The notes under the pieces are model-generated. The model was not told where the DNA came from. It did no database searches and saw only the letters and a program-made list of their open reading frames with translations. The position numbers and the translations under genes were made by a program. From Flammeovirgaceae bacterium (GTDB lineage Bacteria; Bacteroidota; Bacteroidia; Cytophagales; Cyclobacteriaceae): DNA of 64,000 bases. This document shows, piece by piece, positions 35,257 through 45,881 of the stretch (within the stretch, counting starts at the first letter, position 1; every line of letters begins with the position of its first letter). The DNA lies in assembly GCA_016709845.1 (NCBI GenBank), contig JADJMA010000036.1, forward strand, positions 1-64,000. Reading direction: 5' to 3'.

Positions 35257-35286
35257 TTGATATTTTTTTGGTTATACGTTAATAGG

Positions 35287-36051
35287 TTATTCTGCAATTA
35301 TTTGTCCATCATACTCCAGGTTTACTCTTTCGTAACGGGTCCAGCCACGCTGTGGAAGGATCTCCTTATAAAAAATCATTAGCTTTTTGAACTTAGCTTC
35401 ATAGCCCTCTGCTTTTCCAAACTCAACCCGCTGGCCCGTTATCTGCGGAAGAATAGTAATCTTACCCTGGCTATTAATATCTATTTGCGCAACCTGAGCT
35501 TTCCAGAATTTATCATCTGAAATAAATTCGATCATATCAAGCAATTGTTTCCCTTCTTCCAGTTTTGTCAAATCCTCACTTTCAATCAATTGATTTGTAA
35601 ATCCTCCACTGATCAAGACCACGCGCGAACTATACTTTTCTGAAACAGGCATGATTACGCCATCCTCAGCGATGTACGCATCAGGGGCGTTTTCGCGAAC
35701 AATGCGGGCGATAGGTCTTCTTAATTCAACACTTACAATCAAATTTCCTTTTAGGTCTCCAAACAACTCAGCATCTAAAATATGTTTGTCGTACTTGAGT
35801 TTTGTCTCAATTGATTTTAGGTTGATATAATCCAGACTCGTTCCAATTATTTTCTGACCACTTCCTTCCACCAGTTTTAAAACATCGGCTTCATCTAAAA
35901 AATGATTTTCCTGAATATTCTCGAGATCAATCACAATGTCCTTACAGACTATTCCATCTTGCTTGCGTGAGCTGAAAGCAATCAAAAAGGAAATGGCCAG
36001 TAACGCCACCGCTACCTTTATCTCTTTACGAATGTCCAATTTCCATTTCAT
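35287..36051 (-). CDS. ftsQ: Cell division protein FtsQ
   Basis: The 254-residue protein has a short cytoplasmic N-terminus, one transmembrane helix (VAVALLAISFLIAF, residues 13-26) and a periplasmic region with a POTRA-like part (ENHFLDEADVLKLV) and a beta domain containing VELRRPIARI and EDGVIMPVS. FtsQ links early and late division proteins. Its start overlaps the murC stop by 4 nt (ATGA), giving translational coupling. Sequence conservation of FtsQ is low; the position between murC and ftsA supports the call strongly. Confidence 0.92.
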   Translation of the reverse strand: MKWKLDIRKEIKVAVALLAISFLIAFSSRKQDGIVCKDIVIDLENIQENHFLDEADVLKLVEGSGQKIIGTSLDYINLKSIETKLKYDKHILDAELFGDLKGNLIVSVELRRPIARIVRENAPDAYIAEDGVIMPVSEKYSSRVVLISGGFTNQLIESEDLTKLEEGKQLLDMIEFISDDKFWKAQVAQIDINSQGKITILPQITGQRVEFGKAEGYEAKFKKLMIFYKEILPQRGWTRYERVNLEYDGQIIAE

Positions 36052-37433
36052 CGGCTGCTCAACAATTCTTTAATGGGTTTTACAAACGTATCAATGTCTC
36101 CAGCTCCAACGGTAGCCAGCACTTCTATGTCCATGCCGGCTAAGGTTTGCATTAGATTTAATTTATTGCATCGTACTTTTTTCTTACTGCTTATATTCTC
36201 AAAAAGCATATCTGAGGTTACGCCCGCAATAGGTTCTTCCCGTGCTGGGTAAATGTCCATCAACAACAATTCATCCGCCAAACTAAGGCTTGATGAAAAC
36301 CCTTCAGCAAAATCGCGGGTGCGTGTAAACAAATGCGGTTGAAAGATTACGGTTATCTTTTTACCGATATACATTTCCTTCAGCGATTTTAGAAATGCTT
36401 CAATCTCTGCCGGATGATGAGCATAATCATCGATGTAAATCAATTTGTCCGTGCGAATGATGTATTCGAATCTTCGCTTAACTCCCCGAAAGGAAGCAAG
36501 GGCTTCGCGGATTGTTTTTTCGTCAATCCCAAACTTTAATGCAACCAGCGTTGCCGCGATAGCATTTTCCATATTATGAAAACCGGGGACACCGAGCTTT
36601 ATCTTCTCAATCTTATGAGCAAAGCCCAGTAGATCGAATTCAAAAAATCCGTCCCGACTAATCGGAACTATATTGCCGGCAAAAAATTGCCCCCGGCTCA
36701 TGCCATATGTTTCTTTATTGATATGTTTAACCTCATCGGCCAGCGAGCCGATCGATTCATGAATAATGAGATTGCCTTTATCATGTATCTGGCTAATAAA
36801 TTCCTTATAGGAACTCAGCATGTGAAGATGATCTCCATAAATATCCAGATGATCAGCATCGGCAGAAGTAACTACTGCCGTGTGCGGAAATAATTGTAGG
36901 AATGAACGATCAAATTCATCGGCTTCAGCCACCACCAAAGTGTTATCGTTCACCTCCCCATGCATAATCAGGTTCGACTCGTAGTTCGTAGTAATACCAC
37001 CCAGAAATGCCACCATATCTTTTCCGGCATATTTCAAAATATGTGCAATGAGTGAAGAAGTGGTCGTCTTGCCGTGCGTACCAGCGACTGCAATAGTTTT
37101 ATAATTTTTTGTCAAGAGCCCAAGAACTTCAGATCGTTTTAGAATGGTGAACCCGGAAACCTTTAAGTAATTATGCTCAACATGATTTTTGGGAATAGCT
37201 GGAGTAAAGATCACCAACGTTTTTTCTTTGCTGATGTAACCCGGAATAAATTCAACTTTGTCATCAAAATGAATCTCCATTCCCTCCTCAATCAACTCAT
37301 GCGTTAACGGAGTTGGGGTGCGATCATAACCGGCTACACGCAAGCCTTTGTGCTTAAACCAACGAGCAATAGCACTCATGCCTATTCCGCCAATGCCTAA
37401 AAAATATATACTATCGTATTGATCTAACTTCAT
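36048..37433 (-). CDS. murC: UDP-N-acetylmuramate-L-alanine ligase
   Basis: MurC adds L-alanine to UDP-MurNAc using ATP, the first step of stem-peptide assembly. The 461-residue protein shows the N-terminal nucleotide fold (FLGIGGIGMSAIARWF), the ATP-binding loop AGTHGKTTTSSL near residue 118, EADEFDRSF in the central domain and the C-terminal IDDYAHHPAEIEAF signature. Start and stop overlap with murG and ftsQ by 4 nt each. Confidence 0.97.
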   Translation of the reverse strand: MKLDQYDSIYFLGIGGIGMSAIARWFKHKGLRVAGYDRTPTPLTHELIEEGMEIHFDDKVEFIPGYISKEKTLVIFTPAIPKNHVEHNYLKVSGFTILKRSEVLGLLTKNYKTIAVAGTHGKTTTSSLIAHILKYAGKDMVAFLGGITTNYESNLIMHGEVNDNTLVVAEADEFDRSFLQLFPHTAVVTSADADHLDIYGDHLHMLSSYKEFISQIHDKGNLIIHESIGSLADEVKHINKETYGMSRGQFFAGNIVPISRDGFFEFDLLGFAHKIEKIKLGVPGFHNMENAIAATLVALKFGIDEKTIREALASFRGVKRRFEYIIRTDKLIYIDDYAHHPAEIEAFLKSLKEMYIGKKITVIFQPHLFTRTRDFAEGFSSSLSLADELLLMDIYPAREEPIAGVTSDMLFENISSKKKVRCNKLNLMQTLAGMDIEVLATVGAGDIDTFVKPIKELLSSR

Positions 37434-38545
37434 TTCTTAACAATCAGTTTTTCAATTTCATCAACGATATCTTCTGTTGCTCTGGGTCGACCTAAAGGCG
37501 CAATGCAATTACTCAAAGATTCACACCGCTGAAGATCGTAAACCAGTTTAAGTGACTCGCTCACCAATAATTCTTTTGCGTTGCGATCGGTAATCATTTC
37601 CGCAGCCCCTTCACCCACCAACGTCATCGCATTTTTGGTTTGGTGATCTTCGGCCACATTAGGGGAAGGCACAAGAATACATGGCTTCTTTGCCAGGCAG
37701 ATTTCAGAAATGGATAAAGCTCCAGCCCGGGAAATCACTACATCCGAGGCGGCATAGGCTAAATCCATTTGTTTTAAGAAATCATGAATTCGAATTTTTC
37801 GCAAATCTTTATTGGCAACTTGAGCTTTGACACTTTCATAGTAAAACTTTCCGGTTTGCCAGATTACCTGTACCTGCGAACCAATAAGTTTATCAATACC
37901 TTCCAAAATACTTTCATTGATGGTGCGGGCTCCCAGGCTTGCACCCAAAATAAGTAAGGTTCTTCCTTGTGAGGATAAGCCAAAATGATTGCTGGCTTGC
38001 TCACGTTTCGTATCAAGACTACTAATGTCCTTCCTTACCGGATTACCCGTTAATACAATCCTATCCTTTGGAAAATATTTATCCATGCCCGCATAAGCAA
38101 CACAAACCCGTTGCACTTTATTACCTAATCTTTTATTCGTAAGGCCCGCGTAAGAATTTTGTTCCTGAACGAGTGCCGGTATTTTTTTGCTGGTTGCCGC
38201 CAAAAGAATGGGCCCGCTGGCATATCCGCCTGTGCCAACTACAAAATCAGGTTTAAACTTACTTACCAAACTGCGCGCCTTGAAATAACTTGACGCCAGT
38301 TTCAATGGAAATAAAAGATTAGAAAAAGTGAGCTTACGCTGAAGGCCACTTATCCAAAGTCCAATAATTTTATAACCAGCCTCCGGCACGCGCGTCATTT
38401 CCATTCTTCCCTTGGCGCCCACAAAAAGAATTTCAGCATCGGCATACCGACTTTTAAATTCATTCGCTATAGCCAATGCAGGAAAAATATGGCCGCCTGT
38501 TCCACCACCACTAATAATTAATCGATATGGTTTAGTTTTTTTCAA
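37430..38545 (-). CDS. murG: UDP-GlcNAc transferase to lipid I (lipid II synthase)
   Basis: MurG transfers GlcNAc to lipid I at the inner membrane face, producing lipid II. The 371-residue GT-B protein has the glycine-rich loop SGGGTGGHIFPALAIA at residues 12-27, VGTGGYASGP, TGNPVRKDI and the sugar-nucleotide site SRAGALSISEI. It lies 6 bp behind ftsW and overlaps murC by 4 nt. Confidence 0.97.
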   Translation of the reverse strand: MKKTKPYRLIISGGGTGGHIFPALAIANEFKSRYADAEILFVGAKGRMEMTRVPEAGYKIIGLWISGLQRKLTFSNLLFPLKLASSYFKARSLVSKFKPDFVVGTGGYASGPILLAATSKKIPALVQEQNSYAGLTNKRLGNKVQRVCVAYAGMDKYFPKDRIVLTGNPVRKDISSLDTKREQASNHFGLSSQGRTLLILGASLGARTINESILEGIDKLIGSQVQVIWQTGKFYYESVKAQVANKDLRKIRIHDFLKQMDLAYAASDVVISRAGALSISEICLAKKPCILVPSPNVAEDHQTKNAMTLVGEGAAEMITDRNAKELLVSESLKLVYDLQRCESLSNCIAPLGRPRATEDIVDEIEKLIVKK

Positions 38546-38551
38546 AATCTA

Positions 38552-39733
38552 TTAAGCTGCTTTCGCATCCATATTTTTCTCTTTCATTTTAAGTTCTTCG
38601 CTTGCTGTTTTCTGTCCCCAGTTTTCTTCGCGCTCTCCACGACTAACACTCAAAATAATTCCTATTGATAACCCGGTAAATACCATAGCTGTTCCACCCA
38701 TACTGATCAATGGCAACGGTTGCCCCGTGATTGGACCCAAGCCAACCACAACACCCATGTTCACCATGGCCTGACAAACCAAATCAAAACTTAAGCCTGC
38801 AGAAAGTAAACCGCCAAAAGCTCGCTCACTATTGTAGGCGGCTTTCATTCCTCTGTGTAACAGAATGAGATATAGAATAAGTACGGTAATCCCTCCTAGT
38901 AATCCATACTCTTCAATCACAATAGCATAGACAAAATCCGAGTAAGGATGCGGTAAAATATTTCGTTGTTCACTGTTCCCAGGACCTTTACCAAAAATTC
39001 CACCGGTAGCAACTGCGATCATTCCATGCTTAGCTTGAAAGGGAAGTTCAGTTCCCTGAACAAAACTCATGATCCTGTTTTTAGCCGTCTCACCGCGAAC
39101 ACCAAACTTCAAAGCAACTGCACCCGCTAGCAAACCTACTAATACAAGCATGGCTAGATATTTTACAGGCACCCGGCCAATAAACATTACCAACATGCAG
39201 GTAGAGAATAACAAAATAGCGGTCGAAAGATTTGTGAGTGCAATTAAACCACAGATAACACCACACCAGATTAGCATGGGTATCAACGACTCTTTGATAT
39301 CCTCAATATTCTGTTGCTTTTTACTGAGCATACTAGCCAGGTTGATGATCAACGCCAAGCTCGCAAAATCAGAAGGTTGGAAAGACTGGTTTATAAATGG
39401 TAAAGTAATCCAGCGTGCTGCATCATTGATGGTCGTTCCATTTGTAAATGTATAAATCAACAAGGGAACACTAATCCATAAAGCTAATCGCGAAATTTTA
39501 GAATAATATCTGTAATCAATTTTATGTGCAAACCACATGGCCGCTAATCCCAGAAATACCATGAACGTATGTTTAATTAGGTACGACTCCGGACTCGATG
39601 AGCGCTTAAACGCCAACGTACCAATCGAACTATAAACAACGAGGATGCTGATTAGCGATAAGGCAAAAACCACAGCCCAGATTACCCGGTCGCCTTGAAG
39701 GTTTTTGTCAGCCCATGTTTTAAATTTTTCCAT
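38552..39733 (-). CDS. ftsW: SEDS glycosyltransferase FtsW
   Basis: The 393-residue polytopic membrane protein has about ten hydrophobic segments and the SEDS motifs QPSDFASLALI, KHGMIAVATGGIFGKG (the large periplasmic loop) and GQPLPLISMGGTAMV. FtsW polymerises lipid II into septal glycan together with its partner FtsI, which lies upstream in the same operon. A charged tail of about 30 residues (residues 365-393) is exposed to the cytoplasm. Confidence 0.96.
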   Translation of the reverse strand: MEKFKTWADKNLQGDRVIWAVVFALSLISILVVYSSIGTLAFKRSSSPESYLIKHTFMVFLGLAAMWFAHKIDYRYYSKISRLALWISVPLLIYTFTNGTTINDAARWITLPFINQSFQPSDFASLALIINLASMLSKKQQNIEDIKESLIPMLIWCGVICGLIALTNLSTAILLFSTCMLVMFIGRVPVKYLAMLVLVGLLAGAVALKFGVRGETAKNRIMSFVQGTELPFQAKHGMIAVATGGIFGKGPGNSEQRNILPHPYSDFVYAIVIEEYGLLGGITVLILYLILLHRGMKAAYNSERAFGGLLSAGLSFDLVCQAMVNMGVVVGLGPITGQPLPLISMGGTAMVFTGLSIGIILSVSRGEREENWGQKTASEELKMKEKNMDAKAA

Positions 39734-39759
39734 TTCCGTTAACTCTTTATTAAACCTAC

Positions 39760-41109
39760 TTACTCTACTTCCTCTTTTAATTCCAATACAGCTGCCCGAA
39801 ACTGATCGCCTCGATCTTCATAGTTCTTGAACAAATCGAAACTCGCGCAGGCGGGCGATAGTAAAACCACATCTCCTTCTTTAGCTGCCTTTAAAGCCAT
39901 GCGTACAAGCTCTTTCACTGTTTGCGTTTCCTGAACATCGCTGACTATATTTCCGAAAAAGGATTTCAATTTATCGTTGTCCTTGCCAAGACAGATTAAT
40001 GTCTTTACTTTTATAGCTACTGCTTCTTTAATTAAGTTGTAGTCATTCCCTTTGTCGATACCACCCGCAATCCAGATGAGCGGCTGGTTGTAACTTCCTA
40101 AAGCGTAAACCACAGAATCTACATTGGTAGCTTTTGAATCATTGACAAACTCAACACCTTTAATAGATGCCACTGACTCCAATCGATGCGGTGCGTTCTT
40201 AAAAGTTTTCAATCCTGATCGGATAGAACCCAAATCAGCACCTGCAAAAAATACGGCTGTAACAGCCGACAAGGTGTTGATCAGGTTATGAGGCCCCTTT
40301 AGGGTAGTATCTGCTTGCGCAATGGTGAAGTGTTGTGAACTTAAATCGAAAACCATCTGCCCACCATCATAATGCGCGGGTGTAGATTTGTCTTTTAAGG
40401 AAACAGGTATTTTGTTAGCCGCTATTTTTCGCTTTGAAACTTCAGCTCCTGTAACAGAATCATCCGCATAATATATAAATGAATTCTTTGCGGTCATGTT
40501 TTGAATTAATCGAAATTTGGATTTTACATAATTCTCCATTTTATAATTGTAGCGATCCAAATGATCGGGCGTAATATTTAAGAGGATTCCGATCTCAGGG
40601 TGAAATGTAACGGTGCCATCTAATTGATAGCTACTGATCTCAACCACATACCAATCGTGATTTTCTTTAGCCACTTTTCGGGCGAGGCTTTCACCTACAT
40701 TTCCTGCCAAGGCCACATTAAAGCCGACATTCTTTAGTAAGTGATAAGTCAATAAAGTCGTTGTCGTTTTTCCGTTTGTCCCGGTTATGGCAATTACCTT
40801 TCCCTTCAGGTATTGAAAAGCAAATTCTAATTCATCAATTATTTCAATGCCTTTAGATTTTGCGGAATGAATTATTTCAGCCTTATCAGGAATACCTGGA
40901 CTTTTAATAATCAATTGAGCATTTAAAATAAAATCCAAGGAATGGTGTCCTTCTTCATAAGGAATTAACTCACTTCTCAACTCAGTCTTATATCTTTCTT
41001 TAATACTTCCCTGATCCGAAACGAACACGTCAAAGCCTTTCGCTTTCGCTAGAATTGCAGCACCTACTCCGCTCTCGCCTCCTCCTAAGATTACGATTCG
41101 TTTCTTCAT
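39760..41109 (-). CDS. murD: UDP-N-acetylmuramoylalanine-D-glutamate ligase
   Basis: MurD adds D-glutamate to the stem peptide. From the start at 41109 the protein begins MKKRIVILGGGESGVG, with ATP loop ITGTNGKTTTTLL, ISSYQLDG, NITPDHLDRY and FVNDSKATNVDS. An in-frame ATG at 41163 would add 18 residues reaching into mraY; the 41109 start gives a 4-nt overlap with the mraY stop, typical for this operon, so I prefer it. Length is then 449 residues. Confidence 0.96.
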   Translation of the reverse strand: MKKRIVILGGGESGVGAAILAKAKGFDVFVSDQGSIKERYKTELRSELIPYEEGHHSLDFILNAQLIIKSPGIPDKAEIIHSAKSKGIEIIDELEFAFQYLKGKVIAITGTNGKTTTTLLTYHLLKNVGFNVALAGNVGESLARKVAKENHDWYVVEISSYQLDGTVTFHPEIGILLNITPDHLDRYNYKMENYVKSKFRLIQNMTAKNSFIYYADDSVTGAEVSKRKIAANKIPVSLKDKSTPAHYDGGQMVFDLSSQHFTIAQADTTLKGPHNLINTLSAVTAVFFAGADLGSIRSGLKTFKNAPHRLESVASIKGVEFVNDSKATNVDSVVYALGSYNQPLIWIAGGIDKGNDYNLIKEAVAIKVKTLICLGKDNDKLKSFFGNIVSDVQETQTVKELVRMALKAAKEGDVVLLSPACASFDLFKNYEDRGDQFRAAVLELKEEVE

Positions 41110-42332
41110 CGCAGTTTTAACATGGCTAGTGATAAAATCGCTAACAGAATACCAACAATCCAAAACCGGGTTACGATTTTAGATTCGTGAATATTTTTCT
41201 TTTGATAATGATGATGCAAAGGCGACATCAATAAAATGCGCCTACCTTCCCCATATTTTTTCTTCGTGTATTTGAAATACGATACCTGCACGATGACGGA
41301 GATATTTTCTATAAGGAAGATTCCACACAACACCGGAATCAACAATTCCTTGCGCACGGCAAAAGCCAGTACACCAATAATACCCCCTAAGGCCAGGCTA
41401 CCCGTATCACCCATAAAAACTTGTGCCGGATAAGCGTTGTACCAAAGAAATCCCAAACAAGCTCCAACAAAAGCGGTACAGAAAATTACCAGTTCACCCA
41501 GGTTGGGGATATACATTATATTCAAGTACGAACTAAAGTCAACACGGCCGGAGAGGTAGGCAAAAATCGCCAGCGTTAATCCAATGATAGCCGAGGTGCC
41601 TGCAGCCAGACCATCAATACCATCGGTAATATTCGCACCATTAGATACCGCAGTAATAATTACGATAACAACGAGTGTATAAATAATCCAGGTATAGTTC
41701 TTACCTACCCAAGGTAAAATATTACCGTAATCGAATTCATTATTTTTTATAAAAGGAACTGTGGTTTTAGTTGACTTAACATCACGATACTCCAATCTGA
41801 TTCCGGATTCAGGTTGCATTATCTGTAGACTCGCAGTTGTGGCCGGCTTTACTTCCCGAATCACTACGCTATCATTAAAGAAAAGTGTTAGTCCAACAAT
41901 CAAACCGATCGTCACCTGACCAATAATTTTAAATCGACCAGCTAATCCTTCTTTATTCTTTTTAAAAACTTTGATATAGTCATCTATAAAACCGATCAAG
42001 CCCAGCCAAAGGGTAGTGGCGATAAGTAAAATCACATATACGTTATCAAGCCTGGCCATTAATAAAGTAGGAATTAAAATAGCTGCTATAATGATCAAGC
42101 CACCCATGGTGGGCGTTCCCTTCTTTTGAATCTGACCTTCTAAACCTAAATCACGAATCTCCTCGCCTACTTGCTTCTTCCTCAAATAATTGATTAACCG
42201 TTGACCAAAAGTTATAGTAATTATCAAGGACAATACAGCTGCTGCACCTGCGCGAAAGGAAATATACTGGAACAAGCCTGCTCCAGGTAAATCAAAATTC
42301 TTTTCGATATAGTCGAAGAAGTAGTACAGCAT
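41106..42332 (-). CDS. mraY: Phospho-N-acetylmuramoyl-pentapeptide transferase
   Basis: MraY moves phospho-MurNAc-pentapeptide onto undecaprenyl phosphate, forming lipid I. The 408-residue membrane protein carries KKGTPTMGGLIII, the catalytic NGANITDGIDGLAAG, MGDTGSLALGG and PLHHHYQKK. A loop of about 60 residues (near 150-210, with VKPATTASLQIMQ) is longer than in Escherichia coli, as is usual in Bacteroidota. The start overlaps the murE stop by one base (TAATG). Confidence 0.97.
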   Translation of the reverse strand: MLYYFFDYIEKNFDLPGAGLFQYISFRAGAAAVLSLIITITFGQRLINYLRKKQVGEEIRDLGLEGQIQKKGTPTMGGLIIIAAILIPTLLMARLDNVYVILLIATTLWLGLIGFIDDYIKVFKKNKEGLAGRFKIIGQVTIGLIVGLTLFFNDSVVIREVKPATTASLQIMQPESGIRLEYRDVKSTKTTVPFIKNNEFDYGNILPWVGKNYTWIIYTLVVIVIITAVSNGANITDGIDGLAAGTSAIIGLTLAIFAYLSGRVDFSSYLNIMYIPNLGELVIFCTAFVGACLGFLWYNAYPAQVFMGDTGSLALGGIIGVLAFAVRKELLIPVLCGIFLIENISVIVQVSYFKYTKKKYGEGRRILLMSPLHHHYQKKNIHESKIVTRFWIVGILLAILSLAMLKLR

Positions 42333-43794
42333 TAGTTCGAGAACATTTTTAACATTCTTTCTAAAACTTCCTTATCATCAAATGGGTGCTTAACTCCTTT
42401 TATTTCCTGATAATTTTCGTGGCCTTTCCCTGCCACCAAAATGATGTCCTTCTCTTTCGCCATCATGCACGCAGTTTTAATAGCTTCTTCCCGATCAACC
42501 ATCACCAATGTTTTCTTGGCATCGGTTGGCCCAACTCCTTTTGCATTTCGCGAATGATTTCCATGGGATCTTCACTCCGTGGATTATCGGAAGTAAAAAT
42601 TACTTTGCTGGAATACTTACAGGCAATCGCAGCCATCAGGGGTCTTTTAGTACGATCGCGATCACCCCCACATCCTACTACAGCAATTACCTGCTCGGCA
42701 CCCGAACGAAAATTCTCAATTGTTTCCAAAACATTTTTAAGTGCATCGGGCGTGTGCGCGTAATCAACAATGGCGGTAAACTTCGATCCAGGCATAACCA
42801 GTTCGAAGCGACCTGCCGCACCGGTTTGTGCCGATAAGCGCATCAACACTAACTCCGGATCTTCATTCAATAAGCAGGCACCATATACAGCCAATAAATT
42901 GTAAGCATTAAAATCGCCTATTAATTTAAACCACACACTTCGTTCACCTACCTCCAATTCAAGACCCTCAATAGAATTGGTAATGATTTTCCTTTGAAGT
43001 CGGCCATCTTTTTGAGGCCATAGGTTTGCTTTTTGGCTTTACTGTTTTGAAGCATGACCATGCCCCCGCTTATCGTCCACATTTACCAGAGCAAAGGCAT
43101 TAGATGATAAGGCATCGAAAAAACCCTTCTTTGCCCGGATGTAACTTTCAAACGTGTGATGATAATCAAGATGATCATGGGTGATGTTGGTGAATAGACC
43201 ACCAGTAAATTGCAAACCCTCAATTCTTCCTTGTACCACCGCGTGCGAACTCACCTCCATAAAACAATGCGTACACTTTTCTTCAAGCATCTTAACCAGC
43301 ATTTCGTTGATCTGAATGGGATCGGGTGTAGTATGGGTGGCGGATATCTCTTTATCCACAATTCTATTAACAACTGTGGATAACATTCCGCAGCGATAGC
43401 CCAGTGACGTAAAAAGTTTGAACAACAAGGTTACCACGATGGTCTTTCCGTTCGTTCCGGTTACCCCGATCAGTTTTAATTTGGAAGCAGGGTTTCCATA
43501 AAAGTTACAAGCAATAACTCCCAAAGCTTTGGCGCTATCCTTGACGGTAACATAGGATACCTTATCCGAAATAGCTTCAGGAAGTTTTTCTACGACTACC
43601 GCGACAGCACCACTCGCCAAGGCATTGGTTATAAATTCATGGCCATCGGATTGTGTACCCTTTACTGCGATAAATAGATAACCCGGCTGAACTTTGCGCG
43701 AGTCAAAGCAAATTCCCTTAACCTCCGCATTCATATTGCCGGAAGTAGCAGTGATGGGTACTTTATATAATATGTCTTTTAGTTCTGCCATCAA
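42332..43794 (-). CDS. murE: UDP-MurNAc-tripeptide ligase (meso-DAP type), two frameshifts
   Basis: MurE adds the third stem residue. The N-terminal part (251 residues from 43794) contains SGNMNAEVKGICFDSRKV, the ATP loop GVTGTNGKTIVVTLL and the TTPDPIQINEML segment. The middle part resumes at 42957 and carries the substrate motif DNPRSEDP, whose DNPR indicates meso-diaminopimelate. The last part, from about 42500 to the TAA at 42332, is in a third frame and holds AGKGHENYQEI. Breaks near 43050 (plus one near 42970) and 42505 are repaired by single bases. The gene is essential and its neighbours are intact, so sequence error is likely. Confidence 0.93.
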
Positions 43795-45881
43795 CTTAAT
43801 CGCAAATAAATGATAGCTCCTTTTGAAATTCGGGTTCCCGGTAATAACGATTGAGTACTCACGCGACCTTTGCCTTCAAACGAAACGCGTAGTCCCGATC
43901 TCTCCAAAAGATAAATAGCATCACGAAAAGTCATTCCCATTACATCCGGTACCTGATCTTTAACTATCGCGTTCTTTTTCCAAACTACACTGCTGCCACT
44001 TTTTGCGGCCTTAATCCATTCTTCCTCAGTAGCCGTATGATTTGAAACACCTAACTCATTACTTAGCATAGTAAGCTCATCCTGCTTTCCAGCTCGTATA
44101 ACGGGAAAGACACCCAACTCCATCGTCTTGGTCTTCTCCATGGCCACATGCAAATTAAGATCGCGTGCATAAATATTATCAGCGATGTTTTTAAACACCG
44201 GACCCGCCACATTGCTACCGTACTGATAATACCCGCGTGGATTTTTAATCAGCACAATAGCAGAATACTTAGGCGCATTGGCAGGGAAATAACCAACGAA
44301 TGAAGTAATGTATCTCTTCTCATACCGACCGTTCTCAAGTATTTGCGCAGTACCTGTTTTACCAGCAATCCGATAATTAGAGTTTTTTAGATTCTGTGCC
44401 GTACCGTTGTCCACTACGCCTTCCAATAAAAGACGCAGTTGATTTAATGTTTTGGTAGAACAGATTTTTCCAGTCATTTTTTCAGCTTCAAAATCCTGCT
44501 TAATACGATCGGCCTTACTTACGCTTGTTACAAATACAGGCTTAATCATTATGCCATCATTAGCCACTGCATTGTAAAGGGTAAGTGTATGCAAGGGTGT
44601 AATCTCTAAACCATACCCGTAAGCCATCCAGGGCAAGGTTATGCCACTCCAACCTTTATCGGTAGGTCGCGTAATTTTAGGATAAGCCTCTCCACTAATT
44701 TGTAAACCTAATGGCTTGGATAATTTTAAAGCATCGACATGAGCCAAAAATTTTGAAGGCTTGGTTCCAAAATATTTATCAGTCAATTTAGCCATGGCAA
44801 CATTCGATGATAACTCAAAGGCTTGCTGAATAGTAATTTTACCGTAACCTCCTTCGTGATGATCTCTTACTTTACGATTGTAGAATGTGTATTCTCCGTT
44901 ACCGGTATTAATGCTATCCGTCAATTTCAGATTAGTGTCTTCCAAAAGCGCTATCATGGTAACGAGTTTAAAGGTTGAACCCGGCTCCATCGATCCGCCT
45001 ACTGCATGATTAAACTTTTCGTAAAACTCGCCATGACCATCGCTGCTTAAATTAGATATCGCTTTGATGTGTCCTGTCTTTACTTCCATCACCACCACCG
45101 TACCTTCATCAGCATTGTGTCTTTTCATGGCCTGATATAAGGAAGTCTCCGCTACATCCTGAAGATTAATATCAATGGTGGAATGAATGTCCAATCCATT
45201 TATTGCCTTTACACTGTTACCATCAAACACAGGCTTCCAGGTACTTCCGGCAATTTTTTGAAAGAGCGCTTCGCCATCCTGGCCGCTCAGCACATCATCA
45301 AAACTATATTCAAGTCCGGCACCCTTGCCATCTTCGTTAACAAAGCCAACTGTTCTTCGGCTAAGATTCGAGAAAGGTCTGTAGCGAACATCAATCTTCT
45401 CAAAGATTACGCCACCCCGATAACGACCCGCGCGAAAGATGGGCCACTTCATCATTTCCTTTTTCGTCTGATAGTTGATTTGCTTGCGATTAACCACCAC
45501 GTATTGCTTTCCCGCTACACGCGCATCTTTTATTAATTGCTTGTATTCGGCTGTTGATTTGTCTTTGTAATATCTCGACAACATCATAGCCAACGAATCG
45601 ATGCCTGATTTGAAAATTTCACTCTTGGCTAAGGTGGGGTCTATGGCCACCTTATAAAAAGGCAGGCTTGTGGCAAGTAAACTTCCGTTGTCAGAATAAA
45701 TATTGCCACGGGTTGCTTTAATTTTTTTATAGTCGAAGTTAATTTCTTCACTCATCTTCTCCCACTTGTCCCCATCAACAAACTGAATGTGACTAATCTT
45801 TGCGGCTACACAAACAGCAAACACCATCACACATAAAAAGGCAACGCGTACTCTTACTAATATGGATTTTTTAATATTCAC
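43791..45881 (-). CDS. ftsI: Septal peptidoglycan transpeptidase (class B PBP, PBP3/FtsI) with PASTA domain
   Basis: The 696-residue protein has one N-terminal transmembrane helix (VAFLCVMVFAVCVAA), a PBP dimerisation domain and the transpeptidase domain with active-site Ser302 in STFK, SSN near residue 355 and KTGTAQ. A C-terminal PASTA domain (VPDVMGMTFRDAIYLLE) follows, as in Bacteroidota FtsI. It crosslinks septal peptidoglycan with FtsW. The start overlaps the ftsL-like gene by 11 nt and the stop overlaps murE by 4 nt. Confidence 0.96.
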   Translation of the reverse strand: MNIKKSILVRVRVAFLCVMVFAVCVAAKISHIQFVDGDKWEKMSEEINFDYKKIKATRGNIYSDNGSLLATSLPFYKVAIDPTLAKSEIFKSGIDSLAMMLSRYYKDKSTAEYKQLIKDARVAGKQYVVVNRKQINYQTKKEMMKWPIFRAGRYRGGVIFEKIDVRYRPFSNLSRRTVGFVNEDGKGAGLEYSFDDVLSGQDGEALFQKIAGSTWKPVFDGNSVKAINGLDIHSTIDINLQDVAETSLYQAMKRHNADEGTVVVMEVKTGHIKAISNLSSDGHGEFYEKFNHAVGGSMEPGSTFKLVTMIALLEDTNLKLTDSINTGNGEYTFYNRKVRDHHEGGYGKITIQQAFELSSNVAMAKLTDKYFGTKPSKFLAHVDALKLSKPLGLQISGEAYPKITRPTDKGWSGITLPWMAYGYGLEITPLHTLTLYNAVANDGIMIKPVFVTSVSKADRIKQDFEAEKMTGKICSTKTLNQLRLLLEGVVDNGTAQNLKNSNYRIAGKTGTAQILENGRYEKRYITSFVGYFPANAPKYSAIVLIKNPRGYYQYGSNVAGPVFKNIADNIYARDLNLHVAMEKTKTMELGVFPVIRAGKQDELTMLSNELGVSNHTATEEEWIKAAKSGSSVVWKKNAIVKDQVPDVMGMTFRDAIYLLERSGLRVSFEGKGRVSTQSLLPGTRISKGAIIYLRLS